Shown: positions 47,578-56,974, counted from the stretch's first letter. The stretch is 64,000 nt of DNA from Nostoc sp. B(2019) (GCF_010091925.1 NZ_WVID01000006.1:141775-205774), one strand, 5' to 3'. Numbers and translations: made by a program. The notes: generated by a model not told the origin, from the sequence alone.

Positions 47578-50500
47578 ATGCATCGTATAAGTGCCACATC
47601 AGGCGGATGGGATCAGTCAGAAGGTTTAGTTTTTCTAGAACAAACTCCAGCGGACTTCGTATTAATTACGGCTGCTGATACCGATATTCAAACCCTTGCG
47701 GCTGCGGTGACAAAATTACCACCAACATTTCCGACATTAAGAGTTGCCAACCTATTGCAGTTGCAACAACAAATCAGTATAGATGCTTACGGAGAGCAAG
47801 TTTTGGAACTTGCCCAAGTAATTATTTTGCGCCTATTAGGAGGACGTTCTTACTGGGCTTATGGCTTAGAAGTAGTTCAGGAAATTGTGCAACGTAATGG
47901 CACAACCCTCATTGTAATGCCAGGAGACGACGCTCTTGATCCCGACTTAATCTCTCAATCTACCCTGCCTTTAAATATTGTTAACCAGGTATGGCAGTAC
48001 TTTAGTCAAGGTGGCATAGAAAATTTCGTTAACGCGCTCCAATTTATCGCCGATACTTGCTTATTAACGTCATTCAATCCCCTACCACCTCAACCGATTC
48101 CTCGTGTGGGATTGTATGAATGGGGGCTGGGGGCTGGGGACTGGGGAGCAGGGGAGCAGGGGAGCAGGGGGGCAGAGGGGCAGAGGGGCAGGGGAGAGTT
48201 AGAACTGGATTCATCCACCTTGGAACTGGATTCATCCACCTTGGAACTGGATTCATCCACCTTAGAACTGGATTCATCCACCTTAGAACTGGATTCATCC
48301 ACCTTAGAACTGGATTCATCCACCTTGGAACTGGATTCATCCACCTTGGAACTAGATTCATCCACCTTGGAACTAGATTCATCCACCTTGGAACTAGATT
48401 CATCCACCTTAGAACTGGATTCATCCACCTTGGAACTAGATTCATCCACCTCAGAACCTCAAAGCTTCCAATGCCCCATGCCCAAAGTCGGCATCCTGTT
48501 CTACCGCGCCCATTATCTAGCGGGAAATACTAAGGTAATTGATGCTTTATGTGCAGCTTTGTCTGAGAGAAATTTACAACCATTGCCAGTGTTTGTTTCT
48601 TCGTTGCGTGACACTGATGTCCAAGCAGAGTTGACCGAATTTTTCCAGCCCAAAGACTCTGAGCAAATTGCACTACTGCTGAATACTACTAGTTTTTCTC
48701 TAGCACGGTTGGAAACAGACACGCCCCAAATCGACCTGTGGGAAAAATTAGATGTGCCGGTGTTGCAGGTTATCCTTAGCGGCGGGTCAATTGATCAGTG
48801 GGAATTACAGTTTCAAGGGCTGTCTCCCCGCGATATAGCGATGAATGTGGCGCTACCAGAAGTAGATGGACGAATTATTAGCCGTGCTGTGTCTTTTAAA
48901 GCAGTGCACACTCGTAATCCCAACCTAGAGACAGATGTGGTAATTTATGAACCAGTGAGCGATCGCATCGATTTTGTGGCTAATCTAGCAGCTAATTGGG
49001 TGCGTCTACGTTCCAAACCACCTCAAGAGCGGAGAATTGCCCTGATTTTGGCAAATTACCCCAACCGTAATGGACGCCTAGCTAATGGTGTGGGTCTGGA
49101 TACTCCAGCTAGTTGTGTGGAAATCCTTCAGGCTTTGGACTCGGCTGGGTATGAGGTGGAAAATCTACCTACTCAAGGAGATGAGTTGATTCAACGTCTG
49201 ACAGCTGGCGTAACAAATGATCCGGAAGGTCGAGAATGGCGTCCGGTACAGCAAAGTGTTTCTTTGGCAGATTATCAAGAGTATTTTGCTTCTTTGCCGC
49301 CAGCAGTGCAGCAGGGTATTGGTGAGCGTTGGGGAGATTCTGAGCAGGGAAGCAGTGAACAATTCTTCCCCTCTACCTCTTTTCCCGTTCCCGGAATTCA
49401 ACTCGGTAACGTCTTCGTGGGAATTCAGCCAGCAAGAGGCTATGATATCGACCCCAGTTTGAATTATCATGCGCCGGATTTGCAACCAACTCATGCTTAT
49501 TTAGCTTTTTATTATTGGGTCAGGGAATGTTTTGGGGCTGATGCTGTGGTTCATGTGGGAAAACATGGAAATCTAGAATGGCTGCCCGGTAAAAGTGTAG
49601 CTTTATCTAGTAATTGTTATCCAGAAGTGGCTTTTGGAGCACTTCCCCACCTGTATCCGTTTATTGTGAATGACCCTGGTGAGGGTTCACAAGCAAAACG
49701 TCGCGCTCAGGCAGTGATTATAGATCACTTGACACCACCCATGACTCGTGCAGAACTCTATGGTTCTTTGCAACAGTTAGAAAATTTAATTGATGAGTAT
49801 TATGAGGCAGAAAGTTTAGATCCTTCGCGTTTGCCAGCTATTTGCGATCGCATCCGCAAACTGGTAATCACAGAGAATCTTTACCGGGATTTGGGAATTC
49901 AAAATGAAGACGAAATTGGAAATTTAGAATCTTTAATTTTGAAGTCTATAGATGGTTATCTTTGCGAATTAAAAGAAGCCCAAATCCGTGATGGCTTGCA
50001 CATTTTTGGGCAATGTCCTCAAGGACGCCAACTGCGAGATTTAATAGTTGCGATCGCCCGGACACCCAATCGCTATTCTTCAGGTCTAACCCGCGCCATA
50101 GCTGAAGATTGGGGTCTAGATTTCGACCCTCTCACAGCCGATTTGTCAATGTCTAGTGAGCAGTGGAAAGTAGTCAATGGCAAAGACTGTCGCACCATCG
50201 GCGATGTCGTTGAAGTGCTAGAAGAACACGCAGCCGAGTTAGTAGAACAACTTATCGCTCAGCACTCAAAACTCAGCACTCAGCACTCAAAACTCAGCAC
50301 TGTTCTTGATTGGATACGCGATCGCCTCCTCCCCACTGTCCAACAAACTCACCAAGAAATCACCAACTTATTACACGGACTCGATGGCGGATACGTCCAG
50401 AGTGCTCCATCTGGCGCACCCACACGCGGACGCCCGGAAGTCCTACCAACTGGGAGAAACTTTTATTCTGTAGATATTCGTGCCATTCCTACAGAAACAG

Positions 50501-51795
50501 CTTGGGATGTAGGTAGAAAAGCCGCTGAAACCCTCATTGAATGTTACACTCAAGAACACGGTGAGTATCCGAAGACACTAGGATTATCATTGTGGGGAAC
50601 TGCCACCATGCGGACTGGGGGTGATGACATTGCTGAGGCGTTGGCTTTACTCGGAGTGCAACCTGTGTGGGATGGAGCAGGGCGACGGGTAGTAGATTTT
50701 GAGATTTTGCCACTTGCGATTGTGGGGCGTCCCCGTGTAGATGTAACCTTGCGAATTTCTGGGTTCTTCCGGGATGCTTTTCCCAATTTAATTGATTTAT
50801 TTGCTCAAGCAGTCGCAGCAGTAGCAAACTTGGATGAGCCACCAGAACAAAACCCCCTCGCAGTTGCAGTCCGCCAAGAAACTGAGTTGTGGACTACACA
50901 AGGTTTAACTTTAGAAGCAGCACAAGAGCGATCGCGCTATCGAATCTTTGGATCTGCCCCCGGTGCTTACGGTGCTGGACTGCAAGGTTTAATTGAATCG
51001 CAAAACTGGACAGATGACCAGGATTTAGCTCGTGCCTACATCAACTGGAGTTGTTACGCCTACTCTTCGGGAAGCGGAGCAGAGGGGCAGAGGTCTACGG
51101 CAGAAACTCCTAACGCGGGACGGGGGGGCAACGAGGCAGAGGGGCAGGGGAGCAGGGGGGCAGAGGGGGAAAATAAAAGAATTTCTTCCCAGTCCCCAGC
51201 CCCCAATTCCCAATCCCCAGTCGCCGCACCCGAAGCATTTGAGCAGCGCTTGGCACAAATGCAAATTGTGCTGCACAATCAAGACAATCGCGAACACGAC
51301 TTGCTCGATTCTGACGATTATTACCAGTTTCAGGGTGGGTTAACAGCGGCGGTGCGTTCTCTACAAGGAAAAAATCCCCAAACCTATTTTGGTGATAATT
51401 CCATTCCTGCCCAACCACGCGTTCGCCAACTGAGAGAAGAAATTGCCCGCGTGTATCGTTCTCGCGTAGTTAATCCCAAGTGGATTGCAGGGGCGATGCG
51501 CCACGGTTACAAAGGTGCATTTGAAATGGCGGCAACGGTGGATTATCTATTTGCCTACGATGCTACAGCTAAATGTGTGGAAGATCACATGTATCAAGGG
51601 ATAGTACAAGCGTATTTGCTTGATCCATCTGTCTCAGAATTCATTCAACAAAATAACCCCTGGGCGTTGCGTGATATGGCTGAAAGATTATTAGAAGCAC
51701 ACAAGCGCGGTTTATGGCAGGATGTAAATATACGGACATTAGAAATTTTGCGGAACCTAGTACATCAAGCTGAAGCAACTATCGAAGAAAAATAA
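47578..51795 (+). CDS. cobN: Cobaltochelatase subunit CobN
   Basis: A 1405-residue large chelatase subunit of the CobN/ChlH family. The start MHRISATSGGWDQ and the gene context favour CobN (cobalt insertion, cobalamin pathway) over the magnesium chelatase ChlH. Conserved stretches are HVGKHGNLEWLPGKSVALS, NDPGEGSQAKRRAQAVIIDHL, SGAPTRGRPEVLPTGRNFYSVD, LWGTATMRTGGDDIAEAL and RHGYKGAFEMAATVDYLFAYDAT. It is longer than the roughly 1250-residue norm because of in-frame repeats, mainly at residues 181-295, 585-600, 893-907 and 1165-1215. The PG-binding gene follows after 18 nt. Confidence 0.88.
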   Translation: MHRISATSGGWDQSEGLVFLEQTPADFVLITAADTDIQTLAAAVTKLPPTFPTLRVANLLQLQQQISIDAYGEQVLELAQVIILRLLGGRSYWAYGLEVVQEIVQRNGTTLIVMPGDDALDPDLISQSTLPLNIVNQVWQYFSQGGIENFVNALQFIADTCLLTSFNPLPPQPIPRVGLYEWGLGAGDWGAGEQGSRGAEGQRGRGELELDSSTLELDSSTLELDSSTLELDSSTLELDSSTLELDSSTLELDSSTLELDSSTLELDSSTLELDSSTLELDSSTLELDSSTSEPQSFQCPMPKVGILFYRAHYLAGNTKVIDALCAALSERNLQPLPVFVSSLRDTDVQAELTEFFQPKDSEQIALLLNTTSFSLARLETDTPQIDLWEKLDVPVLQVILSGGSIDQWELQFQGLSPRDIAMNVALPEVDGRIISRAVSFKAVHTRNPNLETDVVIYEPVSDRIDFVANLAANWVRLRSKPPQERRIALILANYPNRNGRLANGVGLDTPASCVEILQALDSAGYEVENLPTQGDELIQRLTAGVTNDPEGREWRPVQQSVSLADYQEYFASLPPAVQQGIGERWGDSEQGSSEQFFPSTSFPVPGIQLGNVFVGIQPARGYDIDPSLNYHAPDLQPTHAYLAFYYWVRECFGADAVVHVGKHGNLEWLPGKSVALSSNCYPEVAFGALPHLYPFIVNDPGEGSQAKRRAQAVIIDHLTPPMTRAELYGSLQQLENLIDEYYEAESLDPSRLPAICDRIRKLVITENLYRDLGIQNEDEIGNLESLILKSIDGYLCELKEAQIRDGLHIFGQCPQGRQLRDLIVAIARTPNRYSSGLTRAIAEDWGLDFDPLTADLSMSSEQWKVVNGKDCRTIGDVVEVLEEHAAELVEQLIAQHSKLSTQHSKLSTVLDWIRDRLLPTVQQTHQEITNLLHGLDGGYVQSAPSGAPTRGRPEVLPTGRNFYSVDIRAIPTETAWDVGRKAAETLIECYTQEHGEYPKTLGLSLWGTATMRTGGDDIAEALALLGVQPVWDGAGRRVVDFEILPLAIVGRPRVDVTLRISGFFRDAFPNLIDLFAQAVAAVANLDEPPEQNPLAVAVRQETELWTTQGLTLEAAQERSRYRIFGSAPGAYGAGLQGLIESQNWTDDQDLARAYINWSCYAYSSGSGAEGQRSTAETPNAGRGGNEAEGQGSRGAEGENKRISSQSPAPNSQSPVAAPEAFEQRLAQMQIVLHNQDNREHDLLDSDDYYQFQGGLTAAVRSLQGKNPQTYFGDNSIPAQPRVRQLREEIARVYRSRVVNPKWIAGAMRHGYKGAFEMAATVDYLFAYDATAKCVEDHMYQGIVQAYLLDPSVSEFIQQNNPWALRDMAERLLEAHKRGLWQDVNIRTLEILRNLVHQAEATIEEK
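48120..48198. repeat. G-rich STRR inside cobN
   Basis: Tandem heptamer-like units GGGGGCT, GGGGAGCA and GGGGCAGA, in frame. It encodes a Gly/Ala/Glu/Gln-rich stretch (WGLGAGDWGAGEQGSRGAEG). The same units occur in rsgA (9303-9413, inverted) and later in cobN (51073-51225). Confidence 0.75.
48199..48450. repeat. 21-bp minisatellite, 12 copies, inside cobN
   Basis: Twelve head-to-tail copies of a 21-bp unit (TTRGAACTRGATTCATCCACC, R = A or G). It encodes 12 repeats of LELDSST at cobN residues 208-291. Only two synonymous third-position sites vary between copies (TTA/TTG and CTG/CTA), so all 12 encode the same heptapeptide. Because the unit is a multiple of three, the frame is kept for any copy number. 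Confidence 0.95.
50258..50300. repeat. STRR inside cobN (QHSKLST repeat)
   Basis: Units CAGCACTCAAAACTCAGCACT, a fused AGCACTC/AAAACTC heptamer array, encoding QHSKLST twice in frame at about residues 894-907. The same heptamers occur after psaC and near the gpsA start, which shows insertion of a mobile-type STRR into the gene. Confidence 0.75.
51073..51225. repeat. G-rich/C-rich STRR inside cobN, 3' part
   Basis: An in-frame stretch of GAGGGGCAGAGG, GGGGGGCAACGAGG, GGGGAGCAGGGGGG units, then CCCAGTCCCCAGCCCCCAATTCCCAATCCCCAGT heptamers. It encodes about 50 hydrophilic Gly/Glu/Arg/Ser/Pro-rich residues not expected in CobN. The C-rich end is complementary to the G-rich units used elsewhere. 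Confidence 0.75.
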
Positions 51796-51813
51796 ACGGT
51801 GTAGGAAATAAAT

Positions 51814-52965
51814 ATGGAAAACCTTGCGTATTTGCACTTAGCTTTCGCCTACGAAGACAGCGAACCCAATGAATTAGTCTCTCTCAGTTCTTTGTTAAAC
51901 AGAGCAGCAGCGCCAGACTGGAAACGGCTTTCTAGTAAGGCGTGGAAGTATATGCTTCCCCTTGCTATAGCCTTGTCCATTCTCAGTGCTGTTAGCAGTG
52001 TCATGGCACTGGAAAGAGGCGATCAAGGCCCTTCTGTCAGGAATCTACAACAACAGTTGAAAAGAGCAGGCTTTTATCCAGCACCAGTCACCCAAGTGTA
52101 TGACTTCTCCACAGAAGATGCTGTGCGACGCTTTCAAAAAGCCGCTGGCTTACCAGTGGATGGCATGGTTGGAGCAACAACCCTACAAAAATTAGAACGC
52201 TGGCGGACAACGCCTGCGAGTACACAAGCCAACAAACCTAGTACTACGAGAACACAAGCCAAAAAACCCAGTACTACGAGGACACAAGCCAAAACAACTA
52301 GTACTGCTAAATCAGCGACTAACCAGCGCCGTAACTCCAACTACCTTGTTAAGGGTGATGAAGGTGAAAACGTCAGAGTTTTACAAGAACGGTTACGAGT
52401 CGCAGGCTTTTATTACGGGAATGCCACGGGGATATTTGGGCCAATTACCGAAGAAGCTGTTAAGCGGTTTCAAAATTCTTATAAATTAGACGCTGACGGG
52501 ATTGTCGGCCCAGCAACACTAAGTAAATTACCGCCAACAAGTATTGGTGATGGAGAAGATTCTCCTAAACGGGTAGTTGATCGAAATAAACTCCGCATTG
52601 GTGATCGCGGCGAGCCAGTTAGAGTTCTTCAACAACATTTAATCCAAGCAGGATATTTAGAAGGAGAGCCAAATGGCTACTATGGCCCCTATACCGCAGA
52701 TGCCGTACGTCGATTCCAGGCATCAAATTATTTGGCGGCAAGTGGTGTTGCCGGCCCAACGACCAGAGGTAAGTTATATAACCTAGTTAATACTGCTCCC
52801 AAAAGTGAGTTTAACGTCCTGGAAATCCAAACGCGACTGCGGGAGCGAGGTTTTTATAAAGGCGAGCTAAACGGCGTGATGGCATCTGACACCAAAAAAG
52901 CGATTAAACAAGCCCAGGAATTCTACGGTATCAGTCTCAATGATCTCAAGAGCGGACGCTTTTAG
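51814..52965 (+). CDS. Membrane-anchored peptidoglycan-binding-domain protein
   Basis: A 383-residue protein with an N-terminal cytoplasmic part, one membrane segment (about 47-67, WKYMLPLAIALSILSAVSSVMAL) and then three PG_binding_1 domains. Each holds the repeat (V)RxLQxxLxxAGFY...GxxxxxTxxAVxRFQ...G(V/I)VGPxT (about 69-128, 178-238, 264-325). A fourth diverged unit lies at about 335-383. The linker 130-165 contains a roughly 30-bp tandem repeat (STTRTQAKKP). It is 18 nt after cobN and convergent with furA, the arrangement known as alr1690-furA in Anabaena. Confidence 0.88.
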   Translation: MENLAYLHLAFAYEDSEPNELVSLSSLLNRAAAPDWKRLSSKAWKYMLPLAIALSILSAVSSVMALERGDQGPSVRNLQQQLKRAGFYPAPVTQVYDFSTEDAVRRFQKAAGLPVDGMVGATTLQKLERWRTTPASTQANKPSTTRTQAKKPSTTRTQAKTTSTAKSATNQRRNSNYLVKGDEGENVRVLQERLRVAGFYYGNATGIFGPITEEAVKRFQNSYKLDADGIVGPATLSKLPPTSIGDGEDSPKRVVDRNKLRIGDRGEPVRVLQQHLIQAGYLEGEPNGYYGPYTADAVRRFQASNYLAASGVAGPTTRGKLYNLVNTAPKSEFNVLEIQTRLRERGFYKGELNGVMASDTKKAIKQAQEFYGISLNDLKSGRF

Positions 52966-53095
52966 CATCCGCTTAGGAGTTGTTAGCATGAGTTCCCAAA
53001 TGGTTATTTGCCTCCGATAACAGCGAACACAAATAGCTCAAAATTCCACTTATTTGGTTAATTGAGTAGTTTCGCATTGTTATCCTACTCAGGAA

Positions 53096-53551
53096 CTAAA
53101 GCGGCATCAGTGCTCTTTGGCACTTGGGACAAACCGCATGGATTGTCATTTGACAATCAAGCAGATGAAAACCTTCTTTTTGTGCAGTTTTAGCTCCTAT
53201 TTTTAAAATAGAGTCGTTTTTGAACTCAATAGTTGAGTTACACCTAACACAGATTAGGTGATGGTGATGATGCGGGTAGGGCTGGTTGAGTTCATAATGC
53301 TTATGTCCCTCTCCCAGTTCTAGTTCCCGCAGAATTCCCATTCTTGCCATCAACTTCAAAGTCCGATAGATAGTTGACAGACTTATTCCCTCACCGTCAG
53401 TTTCTAGACGATGATAAAGATCTTCCGCACTGAGATGTTCACCTTGTGGAAGTTCCTGGAAAATGTGTAAAATTGTTTCGCGCTGGGGAGTTAAACGCCA
53501 GCCTCGCTCATTTAGTTCTGCCTTAAGTGAAGTAGTTGTGTAGACAGTCAT
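53096..53551 (-). CDS. furA: Ferric uptake regulator FurA
   Basis: A 151-residue master iron regulator. Start at ATG 53551 (MTVYTTTSLKAELNERGW), where FurA begins; ATG 53569 is an upstream alternative. It has the winged-helix (LSTIYRTLKLMARMGIL) and the metal/dimer domain with HHHHHLIC. Five cysteines sit at 101, 104 (CVRC), 133, 141 and 144 (CPKC), the Anabaena FurA signature. This includes Cys133 and the two CxxC redox pairs; the Cys141-Pro context is linked to haem binding in that protein (family knowledge). Gene order with sigC upstream and a convergent PG-binding gene also matches. Confidence 0.95.
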   Translation of the reverse strand: MTVYTTTSLKAELNERGWRLTPQRETILHIFQELPQGEHLSAEDLYHRLETDGEGISLSTIYRTLKLMARMGILRELELGEGHKHYELNQPYPHHHHHLICVRCNSTIEFKNDSILKIGAKTAQKEGFHLLDCQMTIHAVCPKCQRALMPL

Positions 53552-53876
53552 ACTAATTTTTCTCAACAAAGCTTGTTAGTTGAGAATATAACAAATATTT
53601 TGGGCAATTTGCAACAATCATTGCTTATTGATAAAGTTTATTAAATACTGAAGTGCAGTTAATGAAATCTTAATGAGAAATTAGGTAATACGTGATCCCC
53701 ACCCTAAACATATCCTGAGAATAAGTCTGGAGACAATTCGGTTAAATTAAATGCAAATAATTTGCTATAGCCTCTTATGAGGCTATAGCTTTGGGGATCA
53801 AATCAGTTAATTGTCCTTAGTCATTTGTCATTTGCGGTTTTCTAATGACAAATGACAAATGACAAATGACCATTGA
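53552..53876. promoter_or_regulatory. sigC/furA intergenic region
   Basis: About 325 bp. A perfect 11-bp hairpin GCTATAGCCTC-TTAT-GAGGCTATAGC (53764-53789) can terminate sigC transcription. A TGACAAA-type STRR array (53841-53876: four or so AATGACAAATGAC units) lies at the sigC 3' end. The A/T-rich stretch 53570-53640 near furA is the probable furA promoter; a Fur box cannot be assigned with confidence. Confidence 0.45.
53764..53789 (-). terminator. Hairpin downstream of sigC
   Basis: A perfect inverted repeat, 11-bp stem and TTAT loop. The minus-strand tail is AAATTATTT (weakly T-rich); the plus-strand tail is TTTGGGG. It lies between sigC and furA and would be expected to separate the two transcription units. 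Confidence 0.55.
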
Positions 53877-55157
53877 CTAACTTAGAGACTCCAAGTAGTC
53901 GCGGATGAGGTTACGTCGCTTGGGTTGGCGCAGCTTTTGCAAAGCTTTAGACTCAATTTGCCGTACTCGTTCCCGCGATAAATCTAGAGCGCGTCCAATT
54001 TCGGCTAATGAGTAAGGATGACCATCTGCTAAACCAAACCGCATCAGAATTACGTCGCGCTCCCGGCTAGTTAAGTCTGACAAAAGATGATGCAAATCTC
54101 TTTGTAAAGATTCTCGCATTAACATCTCTTCTGGAGTTACACTGTCGGTTTCGAGTAATTCACCTAACTCAGTGTCCTTATCCTTTCCGACCTTGGTTTC
54201 TAGAGAAACGGAGCGAGGAACCCGTAACAAAACTTCACGTACTTGGGTAGGTGTCATTTCTAGCTCAATTGCTAAATCTTCTAAGGTGGGAGTGCGACCT
54301 TTTTCTTGAGCAATTTTGCGTTGAGCTTTTTTGATTTTGTTCAGCTTTTCTGTAATATGAACAGGTAGGCGGATCGTGCGGCTAGAAGTAGCGATCGCTC
54401 GTGTAATACCCTGACGAATCCACCAGTAGGCATAAGTACTAAAGCGATAACCCTTAGTTGGGTCAAATTTCTCCACAGCTCGCTCTAAACCTAGTGTGCC
54501 TTCTTGAACTAAATCCAACAATTCCAAGCCGCGATTTTGATACTTCTTAGCGACAGACACAACTAGGCGAAGATTAGCCTTAATCATGTGTTCTTTTGCC
54601 TGGAGTCCTTGGGACTGAATTTGCTCCAGTTCTTCTACCGTCAACTTGGCAATTTCAGCCCAGCGACGTTTACCATCTGCTAAAGTCGGTCTGAGATCCG
54701 ATACCATCACTCCAGCAGTAGCAGCCCACCTTTCTAACGAGGGGCGATGTCCCAGTTCAGAAGCCAGACGCTCCTGAACTTCAACTAATCGGAGATAGGG
54801 TGAAATCACTTCATCCCCTTGCTTTGCGGCATTAGCAAGTACTATCCGCATCCGCAAGTAGCGCTGGACTTTTTGGGCTTCTGAAACCTCTTCATCCCGC
54901 CCTAACAACCGAACCCGACCAATTTCCTGAAGATATAGACGTACCAGGTCAGTACTGCGACGGTTAGTGTTAGCAGCAAAGTTAACAGGGTCAACAGAAG
55001 CCATCTCCAGTTCCTGTAGATCATCTGCCGGTAACTCACTATCATCAATCGTGAGATCCGGGTCTAAGACCTGTCGGGATTTTCGGGTATTGTAGGCGGC
55101 ATCTGCGTAAAAAGATGTTGCTGGCATAGGGATCGTCTCAATGGCTCCAGGTAACAA
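53877..55157 (-). CDS. sigC: RNA polymerase sigma factor SigC (group 2)
   Basis: A 426-residue sigma-70 family group 2 factor. Region 1.2 (DLVRLYLQEIGRVRLL), region 2 (LRLVVSVAKKYQNRGLELLDLVQEGTLGLERAVEKFDPTKGYRFSTYAYWWIRQGITRAI), region 3 (LPVHITEKLNKIKKAQR...) and region 4 with DLSRERVRQIESKALQKLR are all present. The long N-terminus (about 100 residues, DSELPADDLQELE) is like SigC of Nostocales. The true start may be Met11 (55127). Upstream of furA in the same direction, as in Anabaena all1692-all1691. Confidence 0.88.
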   Translation of the reverse strand: MLPGAIETIPMPATSFYADAAYNTRKSRQVLDPDLTIDDSELPADDLQELEMASVDPVNFAANTNRRSTDLVRLYLQEIGRVRLLGRDEEVSEAQKVQRYLRMRIVLANAAKQGDEVISPYLRLVEVQERLASELGHRPSLERWAATAGVMVSDLRPTLADGKRRWAEIAKLTVEELEQIQSQGLQAKEHMIKANLRLVVSVAKKYQNRGLELLDLVQEGTLGLERAVEKFDPTKGYRFSTYAYWWIRQGITRAIATSSRTIRLPVHITEKLNKIKKAQRKIAQEKGRTPTLEDLAIELEMTPTQVREVLLRVPRSVSLETKVGKDKDTELGELLETDSVTPEEMLMRESLQRDLHHLLSDLTSRERDVILMRFGLADGHPYSLAEIGRALDLSRERVRQIESKALQKLRQPKRRNLIRDYLESLS

Positions 55158-55884
55158 TAGATTACGGTCAGCTAAGATTTACGTTCAGCTATTTAACTGT
55201 TGCTATTGTTCCCGTGATTCAAGATGAACTAACACGGTTAAGGATTCCATTACAGTTTTTTTTGAAAATACTTGCAATGGTTTTATTAGATACAGTATTA
55301 CTGAACTTAATTAGCTACTGAGCTTTTGATTGAACCAATAGCTATTCAAATCTAGAGCTAGGTTTTTAATTCCAAACTACCTAGTCAATAGCTCAAGTTT
55401 GACGGCTTTTGGATGTTATTTTTGTAACTATGTATAAACATATTTCAGTAAAAATCATGCTTATAATTGGCATAGTCATATTTACATGGCTATAAAAGTA
55501 ATTTCCTGACGATTTACAATTTTTCCCTAGAGAATATTCGGAAATAAGTATAGCTAATAGGTTTACTGGTAACAGATTAGTAATAACGCTAAAAATCCCA
55601 CTGTTAGCTAGTTACTGATTAACTGTTCTTATTAGTACTGCTACCCTGCGTAAGACAAAACTTAAAAACCCTTTTTTCTGCTGAGCTTTTTAGGGAGATT
55701 TAATGAGACAGTCCTGTCACCTACAAGGAAATAGGGTTTTACGCGCGAACAATAAAAGTCAATGCTTTTTTCTGGCAGTGTCAACACTCGTTCTGGCAAT
55801 CTACTGAATTAAAAAATAAAACTTTATTAAGTTAATTTAAAGTAAATGGTAATTAAAGAGTTTAATTAAAAAAAATTAAAGATA
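55158..55884. promoter_or_regulatory. Long sigC upstream region
   Basis: About 730 bp, AT-rich, with no supported gene. It carries an internal imperfect hairpin (AAAAACCCTTTTTTCTGCTGAGCTTTTTAGGG, about 55665-55697). It should contain the sigC promoter(s). Small RNA genes are possible but not recognisable. Confidence 0.4.
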
Positions 55885-55946
55885 AAAAAATTAGCCCAGC
55901 CGTATTAGAGGATGTTTTAGCAAAGCGACGGCTGGGCTAATTTTTT
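55885..55946 (-). terminator. Strong terminator of the lipA-gpsA operon
   Basis: A perfect 19-bp inverted repeat (AAAAAATTAGCCCAGCCGT / ACGGCTGGGCTAATTTTTT) with a 24-nt loop. The minus strand ends in a run of six T after the GC stem. It lies 60 bp beyond the gpsA stop; the symmetry makes it functional for both strands. Confidence 0.85.
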
Positions 55947-56005
55947 ATTTGCAAGTGTCTTACCTTTTGTCAGATAAGAAGTTCGTTTGCGCCTACAAGT
56001 ACTAA

Positions 56006-56974
56006 TTAATAGTTGTACTCTGGTTTGATATTTCGCAGCATAAGTTCATCAAGGGCTTGTCGGGGAGAGACTTCGTTCTGAAGCAACCGATAAACTTGCT
56101 CGGTAATTGGCATAGCAATATTTTGCTGCTGGGCTATTTGCACCAAAACTCGGCAGGTGTTGACTCCTTCAGCGGTTCCTTGTAACTTTGCGAGAATTTC
56201 TGTAAGTGTCTGACCACCAGCTAGTTGGTAGCCAACTTGATAATTACGACTTAGGGGGCTGTTGCAGGTTGCTAGCAAATCTCCTAAACCTGACAAGCCG
56301 TAAAATGTTTCCGTATTTGCACCCCAAAGATTACCAATACGAACCATTTCTGTTAGCCCACGGGTAACTAAAGCAGCTTTGGCATTTGTTCCTAGTTGTA
56401 AACCATCACATACACCTGATGCGATCGCAATTACATTTTTCAGTGTTCCCCCTAGTTCCACACCTAGGGGATCGGGATTGGTATATACCCGAAACAGATG
56501 AGAAGAAAATACCAACTGCACTACTTGGGCCGCAGTGGGGACGTTGCTGGCTACTACCGTTGCAGCTGGTAATCCCAGTTCTATTTCTTTAGATAAATTT
56601 GGCCCTGACAGAACAACCACTGCATGATCAGGGAAAGCTGTTTGCCAAATTTGCGACGGCGTGCATCTGGTTTCTGGATCTAAGCCCTTTGTCGCCGTGA
56701 CAAAAATCGTCTCAGGAGAAAGGGGGAAAGAATGTACTTGGGAAGTAACATCACTCACACCTTTCATCGAAATAGCAGACAGGACTATTTGGGCATTTTC
56801 TAGCACGGCTTCCAAGGTGTGTGGCCCCTGACGCGACCACACACGCACTCTATGACCATTAGCCGTTGCTAGATTTGCCAAAGCCATACCCCAAGCACCA
56901 GCACCCAGAATTGCAATGGAAAGTTTTGAGTTTTGAGTTTTGAGTTTTGAGGTGGAGTAAATCTGATCACTCAT
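56006..56974 (-). CDS. gpsA: Glycerol-3-phosphate dehydrogenase GpsA
   Basis: A 322-residue NAD(P)-dependent enzyme making sn-glycerol-3-phosphate for membrane lipids. Rossmann motif AILGAGAWGMALAN (about 20-33); catalytic region GGTLKNVIAIASGVCDGLQLGTNAKAALVTRG; then FYGLSGLGDLLATC. The N-terminal 18 residues (STSKLKTQNSKLS) precede the conserved start and are encoded by an AAAACTC x3 STRR, so the gene runs through a repeat at its 5' end. It is 10 nt downstream of lipA and co-transcribed, followed by a strong terminator. Confidence 0.94.
   Translation of the reverse strand: MSDQIYSTSKLKTQNSKLSIAILGAGAWGMALANLATANGHRVRVWSRQGPHTLEAVLENAQIVLSAISMKGVSDVTSQVHSFPLSPETIFVTATKGLDPETRCTPSQIWQTAFPDHAVVVLSGPNLSKEIELGLPAATVVASNVPTAAQVVQLVFSSHLFRVYTNPDPLGVELGGTLKNVIAIASGVCDGLQLGTNAKAALVTRGLTEMVRIGNLWGANTETFYGLSGLGDLLATCNSPLSRNYQVGYQLAGGQTLTEILAKLQGTAEGVNTCRVLVQIAQQQNIAMPITEQVYRLLQNEVSPRQALDELMLRNIKPEYNY

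Noticed and set aside
48199-48450. CRISPR-like array
   Set aside because: Copies are directly adjacent without unique spacers, lie inside cobN, and no cas genes are near.
48074-48533. Three long open frames on other frames of the cobN minisatellite
   Set aside because: A 21-bp unit without stop codons gives open frames in several phases. They are shadows of the repeat.
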